Numbered from the stretch's first letter, positions 16,500 through 24,775 are shown. The stretch: DNA of 64,000 nt from Planctomycetota bacterium (GCA_016179685.1 JACPCR010000100.1:1-64000); one strand, 5' to 3'. Notes: generated by a model from the letters alone, not told the origin. Numbers and translations are program-made.

Positions 16500-17624
16500 A
16501 TGTCACCCACTTCGCGCCCCTCTCACTTTCTCTTCTGCGCGTTCCTCGTCCTCTCGGCCTCGGCAGCCGAAAGGGCTGAGGACTCCTGGCCTCAGTTCCG
16601 AGGGAATCCGGCGCTGTCCGGAGTGGCATCGGCCGCCCTGCCCCCGGAGCTGAAAGTCCTCTGGAAAATCGAGACTGCCGACGCCATCGAGTCCTCCGCC
16701 GCCATCGCCGGCGATGCCGTCTACGTCGGCTCGAATGACGGCATCCTCCATGCCTTCGATTTCCTCTCGGGTAAGAGTGTGTGGGCCTACAAGGCCGATG
16801 CGGCCTTCAAGGCCTCGCCCGGTTATCGCGGCGGCCGGGTTTTCGCCGGGGACGCCTCCGGCATCTTCCACGCCGTGGATGCCGCCACCGGGAAACTCGT
16901 GTGGAAATTTCAAACAGAAGCTGAGATACTTTCTTCGGCCAACTTCGCCCAGGAGTCCGTGCTCTTCGGCTCCTACGACGGTTTCCTGTACTGCCTCCGG
17001 GCGTCGGACGGACGCGAGCTCTGGAAGTTCAAGTCTGAAGGCAATGTGCATGCCACACCCTCCGTCACCGCCGAGCACGCGTTGATCAGCGGCTGCGATG
17101 GAAAGCTTCGGGTGCTCCGCCTCTCGGACGGCCAGGAAGCCCGCTGCGCCGAGTTGGGCTCGCCGTGCGGGGTCTCGCCCGGCATCGCCGGGTCCCAAGC
17201 CTTTGCTGGCACGTTCGCCGGCCATATCCTTGGATTCGACTGGCAGCATGGCAAGACCCTTTGGGAACACCAGGACCCGGAACGACCCTTTCCGTTCCTT
17301 TCCTCGCCTGCGGTGCATTCGGGTCGGATCGTGATGGGCGGCAGGGACAAAAGGGTGTATGCCCTGGAGGCAGACACGGGAAAATTGCTGTGGATTTTCG
17401 AGGCCCGGGGCCGAGTCGATTCCTCGCCGGCCATCGCTGGTGACGACGTGCTCATCGGAAGCCATGACGGCCGGCTTTACCGGATCGATCTCGAGACCGG
17501 AAAGGAGCGCTGGCGCTTCGAGGCTGGAGGCGCCATCTCGGCTTCACCGGCGGTGGCCCGGGGCCGCTTGGTCGTCGGCACGGAAGACGGCAGTCTGTAC
17601 TGTTTTGGAGCTGACGAGAAGTGA
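16500..17624 (+). CDS. PQQ-like beta-propeller repeat protein, secreted
   Basis: About 374 residues made of PQQ/BamB-like propeller blades, each with a pattern such as DGILHAFDFLSGKSVWAYK, DGRLYRIDLETGKERWRFE and DGSLYCFG. The N-terminus MSPTSRPSHFLFCAFLVLSASA is a signal peptide; ATG at 16500 is chosen because the codons upstream (open from 16356) overlap the dehydrogenase end and the palindrome. Such proteins act outside the inner membrane, either as binding scaffolds or as quinoprotein dehydrogenases; no quinoprotein catalytic Asp or Cys-Cys motif stands out. Confidence 0.85.
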   Translation: MSPTSRPSHFLFCAFLVLSASAAERAEDSWPQFRGNPALSGVASAALPPELKVLWKIETADAIESSAAIAGDAVYVGSNDGILHAFDFLSGKSVWAYKADAAFKASPGYRGGRVFAGDASGIFHAVDAATGKLVWKFQTEAEILSSANFAQESVLFGSYDGFLYCLRASDGRELWKFKSEGNVHATPSVTAEHALISGCDGKLRVLRLSDGQEARCAELGSPCGVSPGIAGSQAFAGTFAGHILGFDWQHGKTLWEHQDPERPFPFLSSPAVHSGRIVMGGRDKRVYALEADTGKLLWIFEARGRVDSSPAIAGDDVLIGSHDGRLYRIDLETGKERWRFEAGGAISASPAVARGRLVVGTEDGSLYCFGADEK

Positions 17625-17657
17625 AATCCGCTGCGCCCTGCGGGCTCGCGGATTTCA
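17622..17657 (+). terminator. Hairpin overlapping the propeller gene stop codon
   Basis: TGAAATCCG (17622-17630, including the TGA stop) pairs with CGGATTTCA (17649-17657), with an inner CCC/GGG pairing. GC-rich with no U-run after it, so perhaps a Rho-dependent pause or stabilising hairpin rather than a strict intrinsic terminator. Confidence 0.5.
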
Positions 17658-17725
17658 AAGCCAGCGTTGGCCCGGCTTCGCCGGCTCAGCCCTGGCGGGG
17701 AAACGGAAGCCATTGAGGTCTGTAT

Positions 17726-17750
17726 AGGTGTCAAATGTTTCCTGACACCT
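17726..17750. repeat. Palindrome AGGTGTCA...TGACACCT
   Basis: Eight-bp arms at 17726-17733 and 17743-17750 with a 9-nt loop, in the 270-nt spacer before the radical SAM gene. The TGACACC word recurs as a fourfold tandem at 52956-52983 and as GGTGTCAGGTGTC near 25382. The rest of the spacer shows nothing recognisable. Confidence 0.6.
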
Positions 17751-17894
17751 GACCCGCCTCCCACGTTCCAGCGGCCCGGCGGGATCCCTTTGGGAGGGTC
17801 CCTGCGGGCGGGACAAGTGTGGCGGGACACCTATCCCCCGGCCTAGTTGGTTTGCGGCCCCTGGGCCGCGCCAGGAACCGACACGAGCATCACC

Positions 17895-19187
17895 ATGCCC
17901 GAAGAGACCGAAGTCGGAAGCTACTTCGTCTCCAATTACCCGCCGTTCTCGTTCTGGCGGCCCGAGCATCTTCCGGCCGCGCGGGCATCGATGGGCCTGC
18001 GGGCCGATCCGGCAACGGCCCTCGGCCTTTACCTCCACATTCCCTTTTGCCGCAAGCGATGCAAGTTCTGCTATTTCCGCGTCTATACGGACAAGAATGC
18101 GGGCGAGGTCGAGGCCTACCTGGACGCCTTGGTGCGAGAGATCGAAATCTACAGCCGCCTCCCCGTCCTGCAAGACCGAGGACTCCGCTTCGTGTACTTC
18201 GGCGGCGGAACCCCTTCCTTCCTCAGCTCCCAACAGCTCCGCCGGCTGGCCGACCGCCTCCGGCGTTCCATCTCCTGGGAACACGCCGAAGAGGTCACGT
18301 TCGAGTGCGAGCCGGGCACGCTTCAGGAAGGCAAGGTTCAAGCCCTCCGGGAGATCGGAGTGACTCGGGTGAGCCTGGGCGTGGAAAATTTCGATGACGC
18401 CATCCTGGCGGAGAACGGCCGCGCCCACCTTTCCCGGGAGATTTACCGAGCTTACGCGTGGATACGGGACGCGGGCTTCCCGCAGGTCAATATCGATCTC
18501 ATCGCCGGTATGGTCGGTGAAACGTGGGACAACTGGCGTGAATGCGTCTGCAAGGCCATCGACCTGGCCCCCGACAGCGTGACCATCTACCAGATGGAGC
18601 TGCCGTTCAACACCCTTTACAGCCGGGCAATACTGAAGGAAGGCGCACCGGTGGCCGTGGCGTCCTGGGCGACGAAGAGGGCGTGGGCGGAACATGCCTT
18701 TCGCGCATTCGAGGATGCAGGCTACCGCGTTTCGAGCGCTTACACGCTCGTTCGGGGACCCGCCCAGTTCATCTACCGCGACGCCCTTTGGCACGGTGCA
18801 GACATGGTGGGGACCGGCGTGGCTTCCTTCTCCCAGGTCGCCGGCACGCACTATCAGAATGTCGATACGATGGAGAGATATGTGGAAGCCCTCGCCTCCG
18901 GTGAACTCCCCCTGGCACGCGCCTGGCCCGCGACCCCGAACCAGCAGATGATCCGCGAGTTGGTCCTCCAGTTGAAGCTCGGTGTCGTCGATGCCGCCTA
19001 TTTCCGCCGAAAGTTCAATCGTGATATCCTGGAGACCTATGGACCGCTCTGCCGCCGCTTCGAACAGGAGCAACTCCTGGAACGGCGCGTGGACGAAATC
19101 CGGCTCACCCGGCAGGGACTTCTTAGAGTGGATAGTCTCCTGCCAGAATTCTTTGAGACGGAGCATCGGCACGCGAGAACCAGTTGA
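17895..19187 (+). CDS. HemW/HemN-like radical SAM protein
   Basis: Radical SAM enzyme with the cluster motif CRKRCKFC in the HemN-type setting LYLHIPFC...YFRVYT, the SAM-binding YFGGGTPSF, an ECEPGTL strand, SLGVENFDDAIL, and FPQVNIDLIAGMVGET. A C-terminal winged-helix-like part (residues 340-420) is as in HemW and class C methylases. Start ATG 17895 (MPEETEVGS) is followed within about 45 residues by the HemN core; an upstream start at 17847 is possible. It leads a tight cluster: 4 nt to the lipoyl protein. True coproporphyrinogen oxidase activity is unlikely given the context; a methyltransferase or other anaerobic step on a terpenoid is my inference. Confidence 0.85.
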   Translation: MPEETEVGSYFVSNYPPFSFWRPEHLPAARASMGLRADPATALGLYLHIPFCRKRCKFCYFRVYTDKNAGEVEAYLDALVREIEIYSRLPVLQDRGLRFVYFGGGTPSFLSSQQLRRLADRLRRSISWEHAEEVTFECEPGTLQEGKVQALREIGVTRVSLGVENFDDAILAENGRAHLSREIYRAYAWIRDAGFPQVNIDLIAGMVGETWDNWRECVCKAIDLAPDSVTIYQMELPFNTLYSRAILKEGAPVAVASWATKRAWAEHAFRAFEDAGYRVSSAYTLVRGPAQFIYRDALWHGADMVGTGVASFSQVAGTHYQNVDTMERYVEALASGELPLARAWPATPNQQMIRELVLQLKLGVVDAAYFRRKFNRDILETYGPLCRRFEQEQLLERRVDEIRLTRQGLLRVDSLLPEFFETEHRHARTS

Positions 19188-19191
19188 CCCC

Positions 19192-19650
19192 ATGTCGGAA
19201 TGCCTTACTTTTCAGATGGGCAAATATGAGGCGCGCTTCCCGGCCGACCTCTTCTATACCCGGAATCACATGTGGATGCGTACCGAGGGACGCCGTTTGG
19301 TCTTCGGACTCACCGCCTACGCGGTTCGGCTGCTCAAGGACGTGTACTTCCTCGATTGGCAGACCAGCGCCCCAGTCGAGGTCGAACGCGGCCAGGAGAT
19401 CGGAAGCATCGAAAGCTCCAAGGCGCTTTCCTCGATCTTCGCGCCCGTGCAGGGGACCCTCCTGCGATTCAACGATGATCTTCTGAGCGATCCCTCGGCG
19501 ATTTCGATCGATCCTTACGGAGCGGGCTGGCTTTTCGAGATGGAGGGAGATGCCAGTGTGGCGCTCAGGCCGGAAGACTATGTGAAGTTCCTCGACGCTG
19601 GCTGGGAAGCCACCCAGCGGGCGCTCAAGAAACAGGTCCAGGGGAGTTGA
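19192..19650 (+). CDS. GcvH-like lipoyl-domain protein
   Basis: A 152-residue protein of the glycine cleavage H family. It has the barrel-sandwich core with GSIESSKALSSIFAPVQG, where K77 is at the lipoylation position (canonical ESVKA), and a preceding NHMWMRTEGRRLVFGLT segment matching H protein HxWV...V-GIT. The N-terminus has an extra segment of about 20 residues. No P or T protein gene of glycine cleavage is in the window, and the gene sits 4 nt after the radical SAM gene and 1 nt before the ferredoxin gene. A role as lipoyl carrier or redox arm for these partners is inferred. Confidence 0.85.
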   Translation: MSECLTFQMGKYEARFPADLFYTRNHMWMRTEGRRLVFGLTAYAVRLLKDVYFLDWQTSAPVEVERGQEIGSIESSKALSSIFAPVQGTLLRFNDDLLSDPSAISIDPYGAGWLFEMEGDASVALRPEDYVKFLDAGWEATQRALKKQVQGS

Positions 19651-19651
19651 G

Positions 19652-20740
19652 ATGAACCCATCCAAACTGACGGTTGTCCTCTCGCAAGCCCAGGGCCAGC
19701 ATCCGGTCCGGCGGCATCTCGAAGAAAATCTGGCCTCGGCGCTCCTTCTCGAGCACGGAATCGACGTCTCTGTGATCCCCCATCTCTACGACCTGACTGA
19801 AGACCATACGGGGATGCTCTTCTTGAGGTCCATCACCGGTGACATCGTGGTCCTCTCCTGGCTGTATCCCCGGGCCGCTCACTGGATGCTGGACCGTCAT
19901 GGCGTGAAAGGAAAGCCGGGAGAGGCCAGGCTCGCCGGCGGGGAAGAGGAGGAGGAGGAAGAGGAGGAGGTGGGGCCGGCGTCGGAAGACACGGAGGCCA
20001 TCGGCGACGAGGAGAAACCGAAGCCCATCGAAGCCGCGGATGTGCCGGACCGATACATCTACACGCTCGACCTCCGCCAGCAGGACCGGCCCGAGCCCTA
20101 CCTCGAAGAAATCCGACGGATCGCCGCGGAATGCCTCGGGCGTAGAAAGAACACCCTATCCGAGGGGCACTCGGCGTCCCGCGCTGGCGAGATGAAGCCC
20201 CGGGGCTTCATCGCTCGTGAGAGTATCGCCGGACCGGCAGCCAGCAGGGGCAACGGCCGTCCCGGCAGCGAGCAACTTTTGGCGACACCAGCGCGCCGCC
20301 GCTGGTATCCGGTCATCGATTTCAGCCGATGTACGAATTGCATGGAATGCATCGACTTCTGCCTGTTCGGCGTCTACGGCGTAGATGCCAAGGACCGCAT
20401 CCTCGTCGAAAATCCAGATAACTGCAAAAAAGGCTGCCCGGCCTGCAGCCGCGTCTGTCCCGAGCACGCCATCATTTTTCCCGAGTACAAGACCCCGGCC
20501 ATTGCCGGGGCTAACCTCGGCAGCATCTCCGGTCTGAAGATTGATCTGACCCGATTCTTCGGCGGTGACGATGCCCTTAGCCTTGCCGCCAAGGAGCGCG
20601 ACCGCGAACTTGTCCGAGACGGTCGGTCTGCGGTAGGGCTGACCGCTGGAATACCGAAACGGCAGGGGGCACGTAACAAGGAAGGTCCCAGGGATGAGCT
20701 GGACCAGCTCATGGACAAGCTGGACAAACTGGACCTTTGA
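19652..20740 (+). CDS. Ferredoxin-domain protein with two 4Fe-4S motifs
   Basis: A 362-residue protein. The N-terminal 85 residues (MNPSKLTVVLSQAQGQ, then VIPHLYDLTEDH) look like a small alpha/beta domain. Next comes an acidic linker with a run of Glu at about residue 92 and a disordered region with a palindromic insert. Residues 225-275 hold a bacterial ferredoxin domain: CTNCMECIDFC and CKKGCPACSRVCP. The C-terminus ends in an amphipathic DQLMDKLDKLDL helix. It is translationally linked to the lipoyl gene (1-nt gap) and is a likely electron donor or hub for the radical SAM enzyme. Confidence 0.8.
   Translation: MNPSKLTVVLSQAQGQHPVRRHLEENLASALLLEHGIDVSVIPHLYDLTEDHTGMLFLRSITGDIVVLSWLYPRAAHWMLDRHGVKGKPGEARLAGGEEEEEEEEEVGPASEDTEAIGDEEKPKPIEAADVPDRYIYTLDLRQQDRPEPYLEEIRRIAAECLGRRKNTLSEGHSASRAGEMKPRGFIARESIAGPAASRGNGRPGSEQLLATPARRRWYPVIDFSRCTNCMECIDFCLFGVYGVDAKDRILVENPDNCKKGCPACSRVCPEHAIIFPEYKTPAIAGANLGSISGLKIDLTRFFGGDDALSLAAKERDRELVRDGRSAVGLTAGIPKRQGARNKEGPRDELDQLMDKLDKLDL
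20191..20212. repeat. Perfect 22-bp palindrome inside the ferredoxin gene
   Basis: GATGAAGCCC followed by its exact reverse complement, centred on CCCCGGGG. It sits in the low-complexity linker, in frame, and encodes the peptide MKPRGFI; the opposite strand also encodes MKPRGFI. It looks like an in-frame insertion of a mobile palindrome. Confidence 0.85.
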
Positions 20741-20909
20741 TGAAGGCAACACCGCGCTCTGGGAATGCCTCCGTTCTGGCCCATTCGCGGAATTTTTCCA
20801 AGCTCGTAATATCCATGGGAATTCTCAACTGTTCCCGGATGACCACCGCGTTCGAGGACATGTTCCCGTCCTATGTTCACGACCTGACCCGCTTTTCACA
20901 TAACGAACC

Positions 20910-22757
20910 GTGAATACCGTTCAGAATCTCGAACGCGACCTCTTTCGAAGGCTTCTGGCTGAACGCGGCCGGGAAGGCATCTGGACCGGCGAGCTTTCCG
21001 CCTCCGCTCTGGCCACCGCCACCGCGGTGTCCGCACTCTCTCTGGTCGGGCGGGAGCGCTTTGGGGACCGGATCGGCCCGGGCGTCAACTGGCTCGCGCT
21101 GCACCAGAATTCAGACGGTGGCTGGGGTGATACGGTCCGCAGCCCGAGCAACATTTCGGCCACGCTGCTGGCCTGCGCGGCTTTTCAACTCTCCGGATGC
21201 TCCGGCAGCCATGCGGCCTGCCTTCGGCAGGCCGACACCTACGTCCTGCGGGCGGGTGGCTACCCGGCGCTCAGGGCCCGTTATGGGAACGACCGTACGT
21301 TCGCGGTCCCCATCCTGACCACCTGTGCGCTGGCCGGACGGGCCGACTGGACCGAGGTCGAGCCGCTGCCCTTCGAGCTGGCCTGCCTGCCGCACCGCTG
21401 CTTCCAGTGGCTTCGGATGCCGGTCGTCAGCTATGCCCTGCCAGCGCTCATCGCCATCGGGCAGGTTCGATTCGCACGGCGTCCACCGCTCCATCCCCTG
21501 GTGCGCCTGCTGCGCCGGCTCGCCCTCGGGCGCACCCGTCAGCTCCTGGCTTCCATCCAGCCGGCCAGCGGGGGCTTCCTCGAGGCCGTTCCGCTGACCA
21601 GCTTCGTCACGCTCAGTCTGGCCGGGATGGGGCTTGGCGGCCATCCCGTCGCCGCACGGGGCGTCGAGTTCCTCTGCCGATCGGCCCGCTCCGACGGGAG
21701 CTGGCCCATCGAGTGCAACCTTTCCATCTGGCTGACGACCCTTTCCATCCAGGCGCTGACCTCGGGCGGCGAGCCGCTGGATGAGGGGATGACCGGCCCG
21801 CTCCGGGCCTGGCTGCTCCAGCAGCAATCGCGGGTGGTCCATTCCTACACGCGGTCGCCGGCAGGCGGGTGGGGCTGGACCCACCTGCCCGGAAGCGTAC
21901 CGGATGCAGACGACACAGCGGGCGCGCTCCTGGCCCTCTGGAATCTCGGCGGGGGGAGCGAATCTCGGGCGGCCGCCGATGCCGGCCTCCGCTGGCTGCT
22001 GGCACTCCAGAACCGCGACGGCGGCTGGCCCACCTTCTGCCGCGGTTGGGGCAGCCTGCCGTTCGACCGCAGCAGTCCGGACCTGACGGCGCACGCTCTG
22101 CGGGCCTTGAACGCGTGGGCCGGGGACCTGCCGACGCTATCGGGTCGGATCGACCTGGCCCGACGCCGGGGCCTCGTCTATCTTGAACGGACGCAAGGCC
22201 GCGGGACAGCCGCCGTTGAAACGGCCGGCGCATCAGGCGACCTCCCCGGCTTCTGGACGCCTCTCTGGTTTGGCAACCCCATCGCACCCGGAGAAGAGAA
22301 CCGCACCTATGGGACGGCCCGAGTGCTCCTGGCCTATGTGGAACTGGGCCTGGAGCGAAGCCGCCCGGCGAGCCGCGCCTTCGAGTGGCTTCTTCGCTCG
22401 CAGAATGGGGACGGCGGCTGGGGCGGCGGCCCGGACACCCCTTCCACCGTCGAGGAGACCGGTCTGGCGCTCGAGGCGCTTGCCGCATCCACTGGCCCCT
22501 CCGCCGCGCATCAAGCCGCCCTGGCCCACGGCTTCGACTGGCTCTCCAGGAGCGTCGGGTGTGGCGGACTGGATCAGCCCAGCCCGATCGGTTTCTATTT
22601 TGCCAAACTTTGGTATTTTGAGAGACTGTACCCGCTGATCTTCAGCGCGGGCGCGGCCGGACGCGCCGTCCGGACGCTGGGCGCGGCCGGACGCGAGCCG
22701 GGCACGGCTCGGCACACCTGTTTCTCCGCTCCCTCCCCTGCAACCCGAACGGAGTGA
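20910..22757 (+). CDS. Class II terpene cyclase / squalene-hopene cyclase-like protein
   Basis: A 615-residue alpha6-alpha6 barrel protein with QW-type repeats (QNSDGGWGD, QNRDGGWPTF, QNGDGGWGGG) and the protonating class II motif DxDDTA as D332-A-D334-D335-T336-A337. The N-terminus (LAERGREGIWTGELSASALAT) is like that of planctomycete prenyltransferase/squalene-oxidase repeat proteins. It is somewhat shorter than hopene cyclases. The start is GTG 20910, after a 169-nt spacer without visible signals. It is followed at 4 nt by the prenyl synthase fusion, so a linear polyprenyl product is a likely source of its substrate. No squalene synthase gene is in the window. Confidence 0.85.
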   Translation: MNTVQNLERDLFRRLLAERGREGIWTGELSASALATATAVSALSLVGRERFGDRIGPGVNWLALHQNSDGGWGDTVRSPSNISATLLACAAFQLSGCSGSHAACLRQADTYVLRAGGYPALRARYGNDRTFAVPILTTCALAGRADWTEVEPLPFELACLPHRCFQWLRMPVVSYALPALIAIGQVRFARRPPLHPLVRLLRRLALGRTRQLLASIQPASGGFLEAVPLTSFVTLSLAGMGLGGHPVAARGVEFLCRSARSDGSWPIECNLSIWLTTLSIQALTSGGEPLDEGMTGPLRAWLLQQQSRVVHSYTRSPAGGWGWTHLPGSVPDADDTAGALLALWNLGGGSESRAAADAGLRWLLALQNRDGGWPTFCRGWGSLPFDRSSPDLTAHALRALNAWAGDLPTLSGRIDLARRRGLVYLERTQGRGTAAVETAGASGDLPGFWTPLWFGNPIAPGEENRTYGTARVLLAYVELGLERSRPASRAFEWLLRSQNGDGGWGGGPDTPSTVEETGLALEALAASTGPSAAHQAALAHGFDWLSRSVGCGGLDQPSPIGFYFAKLWYFERLYPLIFSAGAAGRAVRTLGAAGREPGTARHTCFSAPSPATRTE

Positions 22758-22761
22758 ACCC

Positions 22762-24654
22762 GTGGGAAATGCGAGTGAACCTGTTTTGACGGATTCCATC
22801 CGCCTGGCCGGCGGCGTGCCGTCCGTCCCGGGCCCCGCCCCGATCGAGCCCTCGGCCCTGGGCCGGAAAAAGAAGGCGAGCACCGCTCACCTCAAGGTCA
22901 TTCCCGAGACCAAGGCCTTGCGGGAACAAATCCGGCGCGAGGCCGTCCGGTACGCCTCCACGCTGGACCGCTCGCGCCCATTGACCAAGGAGTCGCTTCA
23001 GAGGATGGGTGAAGAGCTCCTCGTCCGGCTCGGGTTGAACCTGCAGAGCTATCTCGGCTTCGCCATGGTGGCCCTCAACAACGAGTTCTGGCGCGACCAG
23101 CTCATGGCGATCGATTTCAAACGCCGGCTGCTGCTCCTGCCGCACTGCCTCAAGCATGCGGAGGGCTGTCCGGCGGACTATGACGAATTCGGGCTGGATT
23201 GCCGCAAGTGCGGGGCGTGTTCCATCGCCGACTTTAAGGTTCAGGCGGAGGACCTGGGTTACAAGGTGATGGTCGCCGAAGGCACGCCCATTGTTCTGAA
23301 GATCATCGTCAGCGGCTACATCGACGCCATCATCGGCGTCGCCTGCCTCAACGTGCTCGAAAAAGCGCTCGATAAGGTCCTCAGCGTGGGCGTCCCTTCC
23401 CTCGCCGTGCCCCTCCTCTCCAGCGATTGCAAGAACACCTCGGTGGACGAGGATTGGGTCGCCGAGGTGATCGGGCTGCGGACGACGCCGCCACCGCAGA
23501 GGACCCGCAGCTACGTGCCGCTGCTCCGGGCGGCCCATGAACTTTTCGAGGGACCCGTGTTCGAGCGCCTCGCGCCCCGTTTGAGGCGGACGGCGACGCC
23601 AGGCCCCTCGGACGGCGACGCCAGCGCGGGCGCTGCGCCGTCTCCGCAGGACCCCGTTGCCGCCACGGAGGCGCTCGCGTTCGAGTGGATCGGCCGGGGC
23701 GGCAAGCGATTCCGGCCCTTCATCACTCTGGCCGCCTATGACGCCCTGCGCGGAGGAACGGCCACTCTGCCCGATGCCCGGGACCATGGCATCGATCTGC
23801 CCGATCCCGTGCGCCGAGCCGCCGCGGCCGTCGAGGTTTTTCACAAGGCCTCGCTCGTTCACGATGACATCGAGGACGGCGACGACTATCGTTACGGCGG
23901 CGAAACGCTGCACCGCAGGTATGGCGTGCCCGTGGCTCTCAACGTGGGCGATTACCTCGTCGGGCTGGGCTACCGCCTCGCCGGCCAGGACGCGGCCGCC
24001 GTCGGCGGCGACTCCGCCGCGTCCATTCTCCACAGGCTCGCTGAAGCCCAGGTCCGGCTCTCCGAGGGCCAGGGGGCCGAGCTCCTCTGGAGACGGGCCG
24101 GCCTCGAAGCCTTCACCCCTCTCGATGCCCTCAAAATCTACGCCCTCAAGACCGCTCCGGCCTTCGAGGCCGCGTTCTTCGCTGGCCTGCGACTCGCCGG
24201 GCCCATCGACGGTCGCCTCGAGGTCGTGACTGAATTCTCGAAGAACCTTGGCGTGGCCTTCCAGATTCTCAACGACCTCAAGGACTGGCAGGAGGATGAG
24301 AACAAGATCAGGCCCGGCGGGGACGCCGCCAAGGCCAGGCCCACCCTCCTCCTCGCGCTCGCCCTCGAAGCCGCCGGGCCCGAGGAGCGTAGAATCCTCC
24401 TCGAGCCTCACCGGGACGCCGAAGACGGCCAGCGAGCCCTGCGGAGAGTGCGCCGGGTCTACGAACGCTGCCGGGCGTTCGATAAGGCGGGACAGCTCGT
24501 CGAGAAATACCGTTCCCGGGCCGAGGCCGCAGCCGATGAGGCCGAGCCGATCGAGCTCCGCGCTCTTCTCTATTTCCTGATCGATTCCCTTCTGGCCGGG
24601 GAAATGCCCGAACGGCCCGAGGCGCTCGTCAGCCTGCCCATCCAGGCCGAGTAG
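22762..24654 (+). CDS. Fusion of DUF116 and polyprenyl diphosphate synthase
   Basis: Two domains in 630 residues. Residues 35-235 match DUF116: a conserved Cys set in PHCLKHAEGC and CRKCGACSI, then IIVSGYIDAIIGVACL and AVPLLSSDCKNT, which suggests a metal or cluster site. Residues 290-620 are an isoprenyl diphosphate synthase with GGKRFRPF, first aspartate-rich motif DDIED (368-372), and second motif NDLKD (504-508), where the first Asp is Asn. KARPTLLLAL replaces the usual GKxTLP. GTG start at 22762, 4 nt after the cyclase. The gene probably makes the polyprenyl diphosphate for the cluster; the DUF116 function is unknown. Confidence 0.85.
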   Translation: MGNASEPVLTDSIRLAGGVPSVPGPAPIEPSALGRKKKASTAHLKVIPETKALREQIRREAVRYASTLDRSRPLTKESLQRMGEELLVRLGLNLQSYLGFAMVALNNEFWRDQLMAIDFKRRLLLLPHCLKHAEGCPADYDEFGLDCRKCGACSIADFKVQAEDLGYKVMVAEGTPIVLKIIVSGYIDAIIGVACLNVLEKALDKVLSVGVPSLAVPLLSSDCKNTSVDEDWVAEVIGLRTTPPPQRTRSYVPLLRAAHELFEGPVFERLAPRLRRTATPGPSDGDASAGAAPSPQDPVAATEALAFEWIGRGGKRFRPFITLAAYDALRGGTATLPDARDHGIDLPDPVRRAAAAVEVFHKASLVHDDIEDGDDYRYGGETLHRRYGVPVALNVGDYLVGLGYRLAGQDAAAVGGDSAASILHRLAEAQVRLSEGQGAELLWRRAGLEAFTPLDALKIYALKTAPAFEAAFFAGLRLAGPIDGRLEVVTEFSKNLGVAFQILNDLKDWQEDENKIRPGGDAAKARPTLLLALALEAAGPEERRILLEPHRDAEDGQRALRRVRRVYERCRAFDKAGQLVEKYRSRAEAAADEAEPIELRALLYFLIDSLLAGEMPERPEALVSLPIQAE

Positions 24655-24699
24655 ACGAGTTCGCAAGTGCACCTGCACTTGCGAACTCGTCTACTCGGC
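24646..24699. repeat. Perfect 26-bp inverted repeat with 2-nt loop containing the stop codon
   Basis: Arms 24646-24671 and 24674-24699 are exact reverse complements; the left arm consists of the last codons and TAG stop of the prenyl synthase (GCCGAGTAGACGAGTTCGCA then AGTGCA). The loop is CC. Such a palindrome is very likely to extrude a cruciform or fold in RNA. Related sequences are at 8468-8515 and 16429-16474. Confidence 0.95.
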
Positions 24700-24703
24700 C
24701 TTT

Positions 24704-24755
24704 CTCGTTTTCATCGGCGGAAATGCGTTACCGCATTTCCGCCGATGAAAACGAG
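24704..24755. repeat. Perfect 24-bp inverted repeat with 4-nt loop
   Basis: Arms 24704-24727 (CTCGTTTTCATCGGCGG then AAATGCG) and 24732-24755 pair exactly around TTAC, starting 4 nt after the previous palindrome. The right arm is repeated with one change at 62204-62227. Together the two hairpins fill the spacer before the next gene and may end or stabilise the cluster transcript. Confidence 0.95.
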
Positions 24756-24775
24756 ATCCTCAGCCCCAGTGCCCC

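Noticed and set aside
17895-19187. Annotation as coproporphyrinogen III oxidase (HemN)
   Set aside because: Only the general HemN/HemW fold is shown; the context is terpenoid and lipoyl genes, and HemN-specific residues were not verified.
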